A stretch of 64,000 nucleotides of DNA from Agelas oroides (taxonomy: Eukaryota; Porifera; Demospongiae; Agelasida; Agelasidae). Shown here one piece after another: positions 44,313 through 54,969 of the stretch. Under the pieces are notes generated by a model, which was not told where the DNA came from, made no database searches, and saw nothing but the letters and a program-made list of their open reading frames with translations. The DNA is taken from the NCBI GenBank assembly GCA_949130485.1, contig OX422185.1:18851353-18915352 (forward strand), read 5' to 3'. Both the position numbers and the translations under genes were made by a program. The first letter of the stretch is position 1; the number at the start of each line of letters is the position of its first letter.

Positions 44313-44726
44313 TTCCAAGTATGTGAGCTATGTGAAGTTGATATCCAACGATAGACATGTGAAGGCCTTCAGTGTTTGTGTGACTTGTACTGATACGGAT
44401 TCTCACGAAACTTTCCAAGTAAACACACATGTGCATATTGTAGCATGCAAAACTATAAAAGGCAGTGTGGTCTGTCCTGTTTTGGAAGATGGTAAAATTA
44501 TCTCTTTTACCAACACTACCTCGCCCTTCCTCCTACTCTCCTTCCTCTTTGCTCTCAATGATCCCCCTTCCTGCCTCATGCAAAACACATTCTTGTCGCT
44601 TCTTACCTCCCCCTCTGCCTTTCTTCCTCTCCCTTGTTCCTACCCCTCCCACGCATACACCTACATACACCGGTCTTTTCTCCCAACCTCACACACCAAC
44701 ATACCACACACCCATCCCATGGTCAG

Positions 44727-44781
44727 AGATGAAGGGAGTACCAACGGAACTTTTCTTAACAGAGAAGTGGAAGACGTCTAG
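44727..44781 (+). pseudogene. FHA-like exon fragment
   Basis: After an acceptor-like ccatggtcag the frame reads DEGSTNGTFLNREVEDV and then stops. The GSTNGTF(L/V)N string is the signature loop of FHA (phosphothreonine-binding) domains. No upstream half with the G-R and S-x-x-H motifs was found, so it may be a remnant or a chance match. Confidence 0.3.
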
Positions 44782-45207
44782 TATTGCCTAGAGGGTGAAA
44801 ATCAGTTGGAATTTGACTGAGCCTCTAGGCAATGCTAGCTTGTCTACCACTCCTCTGCCAGGAGTCCTATGTGGCTTGAACTGCTCCCTCTCCTCCCCTT
44901 CTCTAAGCAAAAGAACACTTAATATGTATTTAATACATAATTATGGTACCATGACAACAAGCCTTCTTAGTTACACAGGTTTCTTGATTGCATGGTGCAT
45001 CGCATCATCCTAGTTCCTCTAAGGTTTATCTTATACTATATTTATTAGCAGCAAAAGCTATAACAATGGTTAGCTTGAATCAAAACTTACAAAAGGAGAA
45101 ACTAATAAAATATTTTTGTCAAATAACAAGATGGGAATTACAGTACTCATATAAATAATACACAGTAAATCAACAAGAAATTTTGCACAGTTGTATTATG
45201 TTGTGGT

Positions 45208-45411
45208 TTATTTAACTGTCCTGCCACAGTGCCAGTTGTGTGGAGATACATCTTGGTGGAGAGGACAAGCACTCAAACTTGGACACTCATACTCCAACCT
45301 TCCATGCACAAATAATGATGGACCACAACAGTTCTCCACCAGTTGGGGGTATGGAAGCGGGATTGGTGTTGGGGAGTCAGACTGTGTATCGTCATCAGTG
45401 GAGGTCTCCAC
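45208..45411 (-). CDS. Terminal exon with a diverged Cys/His module
   Basis: On the minus strand the acceptor ccaacag precedes VETSTDDDTQSDSPTPIPLP, then PYPQLVENCCGPSLFVHG, CPSLSACPLHQD and HNWHCGRTVK, ending in TAA. It aligns with the modules at 19962-20518 (PQPVENSCVCSTLHLH...CPVHNDTEEHNC). The exon starts in phase 0, compatible with the coiled-coil exon at 47348-47608. An AATAAA on the minus strand near 45041 could end the transcript. Function is unknown; zinc binding is a guess from the Cys/His pattern. Confidence 0.6.
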   Translation of the reverse strand: METSTDDDTQSDSPTPIPLPYPQLVENCCGPSLFVHGRLEYECPSLSACPLHQDVSPHNWHCGRTVK

Positions 45412-45575
45412 CTGTTGGTTAAAATGTAGGACATGATCATGCAGAGTGCTAACACTGGTTAGCTCTCTCTATAACGCATACTGACAGGTTGTTGCACAGT
45501 GCCATGATAATCCTGTGCCAGGTGCCAGTGCATGGGGTGGACTGATGAATGAATTTTATTTTTATGTCTTGTCCC

Positions 45576-45677
45576 TAGCCTCGTTCCCAGGCCCTGCCCA
45601 GCTTTCCGTCGCTTGCAGTACGGAAAAGCCGTACTAATAAGCGACAGAAAGCTGGGCGGGGCCTGGGAATGAGGCTA
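45576..45677. mobile_element. Foldback element, TAGCCTCG family, 102 bp
   Basis: TAGCCTCGTTCCCAGGCCC at the left pairs with GGGCCTGGGAATGAGGCTA-like sequence at the right. The 9-bp flanks tcttgtccc (45567-45575 and 45678-45686) are identical. Confidence 0.95.
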
Positions 45678-45768
45678 TCTTGTCCCTAGGACAGTAAGTA
45701 TTGAGTATAATATAAATACACAGTAAATCAACAAGCAGCCTTCTTTACATTCATGATCTCAAGCAACA

Positions 45769-45866
45769 GTGTAGTTTCACATGAGTTTGGAGCAGTTCAA
45801 CACTTTCGAACCTGCTCAAACCACTTTTAGACTGAGCAAAAATAGCAAACCATGGGCCAGGACTAT
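45769..45866. repeat. Isolated unit of the 96-bp repeat
   Basis: gtagtttcacatgagtttgg through gcaaaccatgg matches the units at 46868-47225. It is separated from them by later insertions. Confidence 0.9.
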
Positions 45867-46207
45867 AGCATATGAGGCCAGACCTACTTAATGTTTTGTT
45901 GCTCGAGCTAGCTTAATCACAAAGTAGACCTGGGTGGCCGGTAAAAAAAAAAAGGAAAAAAAAAAAAAAAAGTCAATCTCTGACAACTTGACCTCCTCTA
46001 ATCTTGACAATAAATTGCCAAAAGTTTCCTCCTGGAAACAGTTAATGATTCTACACCCGAATAGCACGGTGCAGCCTGAAACAACTTCCACGCTGAGCCA
46101 CAAACGAGCCATCTGTGACGAAGCTGCGTGCACGTGTGCATTAATTCAATCACGTGATCAAATTTCTTCTTTTTTTTTTTTTTTTTTTTTGAAAACGACC
46201 CACCGGG

Positions 46208-46833
46208 TAGCCTCGTTCCCAGGCTCTCCCCGCGCGCAAACGAAAAATCGAAAGGAAAGGGGAGAGCCTGGTAAAATTTATCACGTGAGAAACGTCATGG
46301 GTAGAGAGAACTTAATTACATGTGGGCGAACGAATGAACTCGCCCACGCTGTATGGACAGAATACAGTTGCGATAGCTTTATGGCCGACAGAATGGGACT
46401 AGACGGCACTATGCTACATTACCTGGCAGTACGGAAAGCTATGGTGAGCTTACACAGACCCGTACATTTGAAAATCACGCTAACCTACTCGCTTACCTGG
46501 CAAACTGACCCGAACTGACCGCTGTACACCCCGGAGAATGGCTTTCAAGGCGCTATTAAACGCCAAGGCGGACCTTTCCTAGGCTTTGCTCAAGTTTTCT
46601 CTGCGCTTATTGTTCGACAGAACGGGCTCCTACTAAAAAAACAGCTACGTGTACTGTCGATTATCGATCAACTACGTGCGTGGGCACATCGACGATCCGC
46701 CTACACTCAATTAAGTCCTCTCTACCCTTCTCTCTACCCCTACGTCACTCACGTGATGAATTATTCCAGGCCCTCTACCGCTTTTCCGTACTGCAAGCGA
46801 TGGAAAGCTGGGCGGGGCCTGGGAACGAGGCTA
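46208..46833. mobile_element. Foldback element, TAGCCTCG family, 626 bp
   Basis: The ends are tagcctcgttcccaggc and gcctgggaacgaggcta. Inner arms are tatcacgtgagaaacgtca / cactcacgtgatgaatta. The flanks ccaccggg (46200-46207 and 46834-46841) repeat. A + frame inside (MGRENLITCGRTNE) has no recognised function. Confidence 0.92.
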
Positions 46834-46867
46834 CCACCGGGCTCGAGCAACAAAACATTAAGTAGGT

Positions 46868-47225
46868 CTTGTCTGAGTTTGGAGTAGTTCAACACTTTCG
46901 AACCTGCTTGAACCACTTTTAGACTGAGCAAAAATAGCAAACCAGGACTATAGGGTAGTTTCATATGAGTTCAAGGTGGTTCAACACTTTCGTACCTGCT
47001 TGAACCACTTTTTTAGACTGAGCAAAAATAGCAAACCAGGACTATAGGGTAGTTTCATATGAGTTCAAGGTGGTTCAACACTTTCGAACCTGCTTGAACC
47101 ACTTTTTTAGACTGAGCAAAAATAGCAAACCAGGACTATAGGGTAGTCTCATATGAGTTCAAGGTGGTTCAACACTTTCGAACCTGCTTGAACCACTTTT
47201 AGACTGAGTAAACTCCGACTATAGA
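46868..47225. repeat. 96-bp minisatellite, about 4 units
   Basis: Units carry gttcaacactttcgaacctg, ttgaaccacttttttagact and gcaaaaatagcaaaccagga. Confidence 0.95.
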
Positions 47226-47347
47226 TCAAGGTGGACCACGTATTGGACTTGTACTACTTAGGCCATAAATTGTGAAACCATTTATGATTGCAGTGCATGT
47301 ATTATAATATCATGGTTACTTACAATAATTATTTTGCAATAACCTAC

Positions 47348-47608
47348 CTGAAACTGTATAATTACTGCATGACTTCCAGTCTCCTGCAAATGTTCAACTT
47401 GTAGATTTCTCTGGTGCATTGTACGTTGCAGCATTTCTAACTTTACCCTAATTTCATTTTGACTCTCGTCAAGCCTCCTCTCCAACTCCGCCAATCGATC
47501 CTTCAGCAGTTCGATTTCGCTGTCGTCCTGCCCTGTGGGCAGTTGCAGGCCGAGTGGGCTCCGTGGGCGCCGAGTGATTGTGCTCCACGAACTCTCGTTT
47601 TCCATCAA
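47348..47608 (-). CDS. First exon of a small coiled-coil protein
   Basis: The minus strand opens with two Met codons (MMENESSW), then IELLKDRLAELERRLDESQ and a further charged helix to VEHLQETGSHAV, ending FQ before a consensus gtaggt donor. It has 87 codons in phase 0. Heptad-like Leu spacing at residues 32-75 predicts a coiled coil. The family is not recognised. Joining it to the terminal exon at 45208-45411 would give 154 residues; more exons between are possible. The intron between them is filled by a 96-bp repeat and short transposons. Confidence 0.6.
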
Positions 47609-47609
47609 G

Positions 47610-47890
47610 ACTGCTGCTCGTGTAATTTGCTCGATACTAAACTGGTTTGCATACGCTGCATACGTTCACAGGAACAGCATCTATGTCGCTTCTTTTTTCT
47701 TCTTGCGGTCTTTGATATATTTTTGCAACCAAAACGCTTTTAAAGAAAAAACACATTTGTTTTTTGCAACAGAACATGCATGCTCAAGCGGGGGCACGTA
47801 AAATATTTTATTCCGCCCCTGAAAACCGGAAGATATGACATAATATCATTGTGAGACTTAGTTCCGTTTGCTGCTTCAACAGAGCGTGGC
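47610..47890 (-). promoter_or_regulatory. Possible promoter region of the coiled-coil gene
   Basis: The DNA just upstream of the minus-strand start is moderately CpG-bearing and has an ETS-like ccggaag at about 47827-47833. No TATA box is placed well. Call made from position only. Confidence 0.25.
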
Positions 47891-48447
47891 TGAGTGGATA
47901 CTTAAGAGATATTGTGATCAAATCACATTCATCCATATGTGGATGTAATGCTGGCTTGGGAAATCATATTACACAATTTCACAAGTTATATAAAATTATA
48001 GCCCAATTAAACAATGTATGAAAGTTCAATTTGAATGGCTCTGCATGTTATGAAGACGTTCCTTTCAGCTGTGATATTTTACGTTGACCAATGCAATGCT
48101 CAATGGAGCAATACATAGTCAGTAGACCAAGGACATTCATTTTTGCATGATCGAGACACTTACTGGTGGGCAAGTGGTAATCTACCAACCACAGTACGGT
48201 TCGATGGACCGGAAGATGCTGACACACACTGTAATGAGAGACTTCCTGTCGGGTAGACCCCCACATTCTCCCTCCAAAACTATAATGAACACACAGATCC
48301 CTCGCAACCTTATTGGCCATAGACTGCAAGACAAGTTCTGTTTGCTTGTGTGTCTGATACTTAACATTTTGATCAAACTACATTCATCCATGTGGATGTA
48401 AAGCTGGGTTTAGATCAATTCACAATCTCATAAGTCAGACCCAAATG

Positions 48448-48645
48448 TAGTCTCATTCTCAGGCCCCAAGAGGAGGGGCCTGCTTTCAGCTGGGCCAAGA
48501 CGCTGAGATAGAAACTACTCAGGCTAGTGATGTCATGCAATTGACCATCATTAGCACCCTCCCAAACAAAATTAGGTGCATGCACAAATTGCTGAAACCA
48601 GGCCCTTCCTCCTACTCCTTCTCTTTGGGCCTGGGAACAAGGTTA
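48448..48645. mobile_element. Foldback element, TAGTCTC family
   Basis: tagtctcattctcaggccc at the left and gggcctgggaacaaggtta at the right. The flanks acccaaatg / acccaaaca agree at 7 of 9 bases. Confidence 0.75.
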
Positions 48646-48659
48646 ACCCAAACACAGCT

Positions 48660-49110
48660 CAATGAAACCAGTTAGTAGACTAATGAGAGTTGTTCTTGCA
48701 TGAAGCACTCGAGTCTTCTTGATAGCATAATTATCAGTCAGGTGTAGTTATTGTTGCATCCCCACACATTACCATGTGGTCAGCTGAATGGGCTGGCAGT
48801 TGTTTGAAGGGAAGGGACTTGTCAATATTTTTATAAGTAAAACCTCACTATATATGATTACCACACACTTATTTTGCAGTGTAAGTGGACACAGCATTCT
48901 GCAAAGATGGCGGCATTTCTGATAATTAATATCATGTGTTAAATCATTCGAGTAAATGTCCATAAATTGTGATCAGCACAATGTTACTACAACAAACTAA
49001 AAAATTCTTTCCAGATTTTTACACAACAAAGACAGGGACCCAGGCTTGCTTTCTCTTCTTCTTCATAACAACCACCTCAGTCTGGCTCATTAGTGTGTCC
49101 ATGTAAATGA
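48660..49110. other. Intergenic, no gene seen
   Basis: AT-rich unique DNA. No supported feature. Confidence 0.5.
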
Positions 49111-49120
49111 GGAACAGTGG

Positions 49121-49146
49121 GGCTGTGTGTGTGTGTGTGGGTGTGT

Positions 49147-49177
<31 letters not shown>

Positions 49178-49180
49178 GGG
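49121..49180. repeat. (GT)n then (G)20 tract
   Basis: A GT microsatellite runs into twenty consecutive G (49161-49180). Confidence 0.95.
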
Positions 49181-49446
49181 ATGAAAGTGTACCATAAGCA
49201 TATTCATGAAGTACTAATAAACACATACTAGGTATACGCATGTGCATCATGTGCTTCACACCGAGCACGTGGAAAGTTGTCGATCAGACGAAATGGCAAA
49301 GTGAGGTCGAGATGCCGTTGAGGATTCTGCTCTGGAGTCTCCCAACTGAGACAGCATGCTGTCCTCCACCTATCCTGTTCACGGGTCAGTGAGCAAATTG
49401 AATTGCTCAGGTGCTGACACGCAAGTCGTCTCCTGTCACCGTTATC

Positions 49447-49516
49447 TTGTCTATTTGTTGAGCAGTTAACTGTCTTCTATCTTGTCTATTTGTTGAGCAG
49501 TTAACTGTCTTCTATG
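49447..49516. repeat. Tandem duplication of 35 bp
   Basis: atcttgtctatttgttgagc and agttaactgtcttct occur twice in a row. Confidence 0.93.
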
Positions 49517-49964
49517 TCTCTGGACTCGTTCTCTAGCCTGCCATCGTCTTCATCCTCCGAGTCCTCCATCATGCTAGCGCTGGCACCATGAGCGGCACGT
49601 GCAAAAAAAAGGTACCGTACATATCAACCATAAACCCGTTACAGATATACATACACACATACATACAAGCACAACCTCAGACTGAGACCCCACCCACTAG
49701 TGCCCAGCGCGCCTGCACGATTATGAGCCTCATGCTAAAGCGTTCGGCAATCATATTCTGGTAGTGTACTGTTGTGTAGAAATGGTTGTGTAGCAGTGAT
49801 ACATTTTAGGCCTAGAGGTTTGTTCTACTAATCCCTGTCCCATGTTTGTAGCTTTTCTGGAACCAGAGATACAGTCAGCAATCCCATCATTGCCAACCCC
49901 CGCCCACCAACACAAAGCGCTTGGAAGTGACGAATCTGTGAGAGGCTTTTGTTATCAGAGAGTC

Positions 49965-50150
49965 GGTAGACTCTCTATGTAGGGATGGCGCCTATGATGC
50001 CCTATCCCTACATCTTTTTACATTACAGTTGCAAACTTATGTGAAAACGATGTAGGGATGAGGCTTTGTCCTTCACTATTATATCATCCCTACCTTGTTT
50101 GCATACTTTTTGGCATGCCATCCCTACATTTTTTTAACATTTTTAATTTT
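49965..50150. mobile_element. gtagggatgg-family inverted-repeat element
   Basis: Repeated tgtagggatgg / ccatccctaca motifs (49978, 50008, 50050, 50117) form partial foldback arms. The same family appears at 58131-58680 and 59585-59612. Confidence 0.75.
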
Positions 50151-50199
50151 TAAGTCTTGTGTTTTATTAAGTAGCCTTGCCTAATCTTTAGGTTGTTTG

Positions 50200-50742
50200 A
50201 ATGGTGATAGCTTGCTTACAATCAGAGATAGACGAAAGTTAGCCGCTACGTTCGGAAAACCCAATCGGCAAATTTACTTCAAATTGTGCAATAACAGGTG
50301 CCTTTCATGTGGCGTCCCTATTTTTGTATGAGTGCTTATGAACGTGATGTGGCTGTTGTAATCAAAATGGGTGCCTATTTCATGGAGTTCTTATTTCCTA
50401 CGGGTGCCTATATGCTCATATGACTAAGTTAATTATGCTAAGTGTAGGCCATGCATGACCACTTGATCGGATTCATCTTTGCAACCAACTTCATGGTCAT
50501 CCGGTTAGTTCCTGTACCGGTAAGGTTGCTAAGAGAGAAAACCCTCCTCCACATTCATGGACTGTAACTCCCATAGAAACTCAATTCAGGAATGTTATTC
50601 CTAACAGCTCAGCTAATCCTGAACCATGAAAGGTTGTTTACATGCCAATGTGTAACATTATGTAATTTAATACATTGGCATGTAAACAACTGATGCCCAA
50701 GCACATGCAGTTGGTAACCAATGGTTGAGAAGTGGTCAAGTA
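50200..50742. other. Intergenic, no gene seen
   Basis: Holds a palindrome tacatgccaatgtgtaac / taatacattggcatgta (50638-50686). Nothing else is supported. Confidence 0.55.
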
Positions 50743-50751
50743 TGGCACACC

Positions 50752-51146
50752 TAGCTTCATTCCCAGGCCCTGCCCAGCTTTCCGTCGCTTGCAGTACGGA
50801 AAAGCGTGGAGAGCCTGGTATCTTTTCTCACGTGAGCATGACGTAATCGGAAAATGGCGAAAATTTGCAGAACTACCAGGCTGCGTTTCGCGTATTGTTC
50901 AACCGACTACACGCTCAACGCTCGGTATATACGACAATCACCCTCCGCTAGCTAGATACGTGCAGTAAGTTACCTGCTACGTTGGCTCTTTTTGCTGTTC
51001 TGGGCCTTGTGCACCCACGCACAATTAAACCCTTTCTACCATCCTTTCTATCCTGACGTCACTCACGTGAGAAAAGATACCAGGCCCTCTCCCGCTTTTC
51101 CGTATAATAGCGATGGAAAGCTGGGCGGGGCCTGGGAACGAGGCCA
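50752..51146. mobile_element. Foldback element, TAGCCTCG family, 395 bp
   Basis: Termini tagcttcattcccaggccc and ggcctgggaacgaggcca. The 9-bp flanks tggcacacc (50743-50751 and 51147-51155) are identical. Inner arms are cttttctcacgtgagc / ctcacgtgagaaaag. Confidence 0.95.
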
Positions 51147-51247
51147 TGGCACACCTACAAGGGTGGTATTTCAATAAATGTAGTCTAACTTCAATGAAAA
51201 TATCTCCATACCCAGACTCTAATACTTTATACTTTACATGTCCTAGC

Positions 51248-51345
51248 TACAGTGGAACCTCTATAATGTGGACACACCATTGGTGCCATCTAAAGTAAAG
51301 AGGTGTGGTAAATATTGTCGGAGTTACGGTGGAACCTCCCTTAAC
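51248..51345. repeat. Two cagtggaacctc-type terminus motifs
   Basis: tacagtggaacctctataat and tacggtggaacctcccttaa resemble pogo/Tigger-type transposon ends, in direct orientation about 80 bp apart. Confidence 0.5.
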
Positions 51346-51721
51346 GCATGTCTCCCAATGGTAGTTACTCATATTCTTCACCTTGATCTCTCGTCTGTTC
51401 ATGGCTTCACTTCCTCTGTCACTTTTGTAGAAGTCCCCTCACTCACTTCACAACAAAACCACCCTGTGATATGATCCATACGCTCACCTGTGTGAAAGGA
51501 TTAACACAAAAGAGTAACACATTTTGAATGAGGTTACCAGTACTGTATAACCATATACTATATATGGAGTATAAGTAAACAAAATACTGTAATCTGATTG
51601 GTCAATTACAGGTAGACTAAGTATAAATCACTTATACCACCTGTAACTGAATTTTCATCTTAATAATTACCATGAATGCTAAGTGATAATGTATGACGTA
51701 GATAGCCACGTGGCAAGCGAG

Positions 51722-52286
51722 TAGCCTAGTTCCCAGGCCCTGCGCGTTCGTCGCTTGCAGTACGAAATTCGCGCAGAGGGCCTGGGCTCGTTCATCACGT
51801 GATGTGTGCCGCAGCTTACGTCACGTCCATTCTACTGGAATCAATGATGTCATAGATGAGCTAGCGCCCAGTTTAGCGTTGAAAGAGGCCCACAGAGATC
51901 ACAGTAATGGTTCGTGTGCGAACTTACGTAAGTGCTAAAAGTCTTGGCAGCGAAAGAGCACAAGCTGCCATGTTTAGCTGGATAGTAGACGTCTATATTC
52001 AGATACCTTGCCACATCGTGTTACTAGGTAGACCCTGGATTTCGGCTCCTCGTCTTCTTCAGCTTGAGTTTACTATTGTAGTCTATCGTACGCGCGTGAC
52101 CTGTTTCAGGTTCTTCCAACTCCATTTGTGGTTATCTCTACAACCAATGCTGCAACACGGCGTGGCCATATCTGGTGTGATGTAAAATTACGGCTGCGGC
52201 ACACATCACGTGATGAACGAGCCCAGGCCCTCTGCGTGAATTTCGTACTGCAAGCGACGAACGCGCAGGGCCTGGGAACGAGGCTA
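51722..52286. mobile_element. Foldback element, TAGCCTCG family, 565 bp
   Basis: Termini tagcctagttcccaggccc and gggcctgggaacgaggcta. The 9-bp flanks gcaagcgag (51713-51721 and 52287-52295) are identical. Inner arms are tcatcacgtgatgtgtgccg / cacacatcacgtgatgaacg. It is a near copy, in inverted orientation, of 53372-53944 and sits inside an older repeat whose uninterrupted relative is at about 54235-54460. Confidence 0.95.
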
Positions 52287-52295
52287 GCAAGCGAG

Positions 52296-52510
52296 ACTAC
52301 ATGCAAGCGTCGTCAGCGCTAGCATCTTTTCTACCAGCACAGAGTGAAAGGAGGTCCTGTTGTGTCACTATGGTAGTCACTCTGTCGCTTGGCTGTGTTC
52401 GTTAATTTTTAATCCAAGAGTGCACGCTCAGAGACGCCTGCTCCGTCTCAGGTTCACAGTTGATGTACTTTATTCTGTCCTGTCGTAAGCCACCGCAAAA
52501 CCGAGAAAAC
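52296..52510. repeat. Dispersed repeat interrupted by a foldback element
   Basis: actacatgcaagcgtcgtca, agcacagagtgaaaggagg and gcgctcagagacg-like blocks match 54260-54460. The left part lies before 51722 (atagccacgtggcaagcgag). Confidence 0.88.
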
Positions 52511-52554
52511 TGGAGGCCCTTATATCCAAGGCCGGCACACATGGAGGCATGATT

Positions 52555-52960
52555 CAGTTTAAACGGTCTTCTTTCCAGTGTCAGAAATGAGCTACCCGCA
52601 TCTGTCCATCTATATGCCGATATCCCTAAATGGAGAGCATCTGACTCTCCTCCAGCGACAATCCCTACCAACATCAGCACTTCGCTGGCAAGACCCGACA
52701 TTGTCCTCATAGAAGACATGTCAGTCAACATCCTAGAACTCACTATCTCCACCAACATGGGAGAAGCCCTTCAAGCTGACAGGAAGAGGAAATCAGAAAA
52801 GCCACTATATCTCCAACCAGGAGCTTATGAGCGCCATGAAGCGACCAAATGACCAGTGATCTGGACTTTTGGCCTCTCAGTTTCTTTCAGAACTCTGGAA
52901 ATTGGCTCCCTTGGTCACTATGAACCATGTGCCATCAAAATGCCTGACCTGTATTTTTGA
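52555..52960 (+). mobile_element. LINE (non-LTR retrotransposon) 3' ORF2 fragment
   Basis: One + frame reads LYADIPKWRASDSPPATIPT then ARPDIVLIEDMSVNILELTI, and after a break TLEIGSLGHYEP. This fits the region downstream of the reverse transcriptase in invertebrate LINE ORF2 proteins (W-A-S-x-PPATIP, RPDIV, LELT-x-P-N, EIGSLGH). Only the C-terminal end is present; the frame has a stop before the EIGSLGH block, so it is a dead 5'-truncated copy. Confidence 0.7.
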
Positions 52961-53371
52961 TCTCTCGAAACAACTTGCCAAAAGCACACAACTCAACTAC
53001 CACAGATCTCTGCCACATGCTCCTATCACATTTTTAATTCAAGAAACTGCATGAGCTTGGACTCCAACAAACCTTTTCTACACTTTCTAGCCTGTTTTGT
53101 ATGTTTGTAGATGTATTGATTATTTTCTCTCTCGGTTGCCTTGCCAAGCTCTTCCACCTTGCATCCTAGGCTGTATACTTATCTCATGTACCCATATACA
53201 TGACGGTACTTCTCTTCAACCAAGCCCTCCTCGGGCATCCTTGGAATCGGGTGGTTATTGACCATAAATCCCAGGTGAGCATGCCAAGAATGGAGGCCCA
53301 CTTTGCAACAGCACACAGAAATGAGTCAAATACAACATTCAGCTTGACCTTCAAGGGCAGTGGATAAATGC

Positions 53372-53944
53372 TAGCCTCGTTCCCAGGCCTTCGCGCGTTT
53401 GTCGCTTGCAGTATGAAATAGTTCGCTCAGAAGGCCTGGTCCATTTCATCACGTTATGTATGCCGCAGCCGAAATTTTACATCACACCAGATATGGCCAC
53501 GCCGTGTTGCAGCATTGGTTGTAGAGATAACCACAAATAGAGTTGGAAGAACCTGAAACAGGTCACGCGCGTACGATAGACTACAATAGTAAACTCGAGC
53601 TGAAGAAGATGAGGAGCTGAAATCCAGGGTTGACCTAGTAACACGATGTGGCAAGGTATCTGAATACAGACGTCTACTATCCAGCTAAACATGGCAGCTT
53701 GTGCTCTTTCGTTGCCGAGACTTTTAGCACTTAGGCAAGTTCGCACACGAACCATTACTGTGATCTCTGTGGGCCTCTTTCAACGCTAAACTGGGCGCTA
53801 GTTCATCTATGACATCATTGATTCCAGTAGAATGGTCGTGACGTAAGCTGTGGCACACATCACGTGATGAAATGGACCAGGCCTTCTGAGCGAATTATTT
53901 TGTACTGCAAGCAACGAACGCGCGAAGGCCTGGGAACAAGGCTA
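53372..53944. mobile_element. Foldback element, TAGCCTCG family, 573 bp
   Basis: Termini tagcctcgttcccaggcc and ggcctgggaacaaggcta. The 9-bp flanks gataaatgc (53363-53371 and 53945-53953) are identical. The interior is the inverse of 51722-52286. Confidence 0.95.
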
Positions 53945-54234
53945 GATAAATGCTGCAGGCAATCATGTGTGAAACAAGAGCAAAGAGCATCTGCTTGGTT
54001 TTCAGCTGTATATAGTTATGTTTCCTCCCAGTTTCCTGTGTGCTGATAGTCTTTGTACACTGTCATTTGCCAGTGCCGTCAAAGTAGATGCTCTGAGATC
54101 GCTTCTGAGGCTATATTGGGATCCAAATGCCACTAGTCCTACTAGGAAGGAGGTATTTATATCTACGCTAGAACTACCACGCCTCACCTTCAGGCTTTAC
54201 AAATCGACATCGAGAGGTACCAGCGCGCCACCTA

Positions 54235-54465
54235 GTCTCGCTAGCCACGTAGCCAGCGAGACTACGTGCAAACGTCGTCAGCGCTAGCATCTTTCCCACC
54301 AACACAGAGTGAAAGGAGATCCTGTAGTGTCGCTATGGCGGTCACTCGTCGCCTGGCCGTGTATGTTAAATTCTCATCCGAGAGTGCGCGCTCAGAGACG
54401 CCGCTCCATCTCAGGTTCAGTCTATTCTGTCCTGTCGTAAGCAAAACCGAGAAACTTCACTGGAA
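54235..54465. repeat. Dispersed repeat with agtctcgct / agcgagact end
   Basis: It starts with a short palindrome (tagtctcgctagcc...ggc/agcc agcgagacta) and matches 52287-52510. This copy is not interrupted by the foldback element. Confidence 0.85.
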
Positions 54466-54589
54466 CAGTCCGTTTATAGTATCTATGCTGGAATCTTCCG
54501 TCTCGTGCACGCAGGACCACGCCCCTTAAGCATTTTTAAAATTTCCGAATACCGATAATTAGAAAAACGCCGGTTACTAAGTTGCATTG

Positions 54590-54968
54590 CAAGAAAGACC
54601 ATTCATGTGCACCTGAGACTCAGCCACCTACCACAGCAGAGACTGTTGCTGCTACAAACTCAAGTATCATGGCCGAACGTGAAACATCAGAGTTGGTTAT
54701 TACACCAGATAAACTTCCTCCTGCTTGGATAAAGAGGCTTCCACAGCACACAATGGATGCTGCTCACCACTCTCTCCTTTCCTCAGCTGCTCCACAGAGA
54801 TGCCACAATGTGAACTTCTGTCAGTCGTGCATTAGTTTTGTAAGCCGAGAAAATGATGATACCGCTGATGGCCAGCCCCGCCTGCAGCTGATGGTAGTGT
54901 CCGAGAATGAGTCACAGAGAGGACATGAGGGGACTACTGCACTTGTTAACGGTCTCTTCGGAAATTAA
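54590..54968 (+). CDS. Possible terminal exon of an unknown gene
   Basis: An open + frame of about 125 codons ends at a TAA (54966-54968). It contains ITPDKLPPAWIKRLPQH, then CHNVNFCQSCISFVSREN and acidic/polar sequence. Codon use and lack of simple sequence make it better than background, but no domain is recognised. The true 5' boundary is unclear (tactaag and attgcaag near 54580-54592 are possible acceptors; a Met occurs at 54669). An AATAAA lies at about 55306. Confidence 0.35.
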
Positions 54969-54969
54969 A

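Noticed and set aside
51907-52185. A 92-codon frame shared with the inverse copy at 53477-53755
   Set aside because: The two copies differ mostly by amino-acid-changing substitutions and lie within short foldback elements, so the frame is carried along and not selected.
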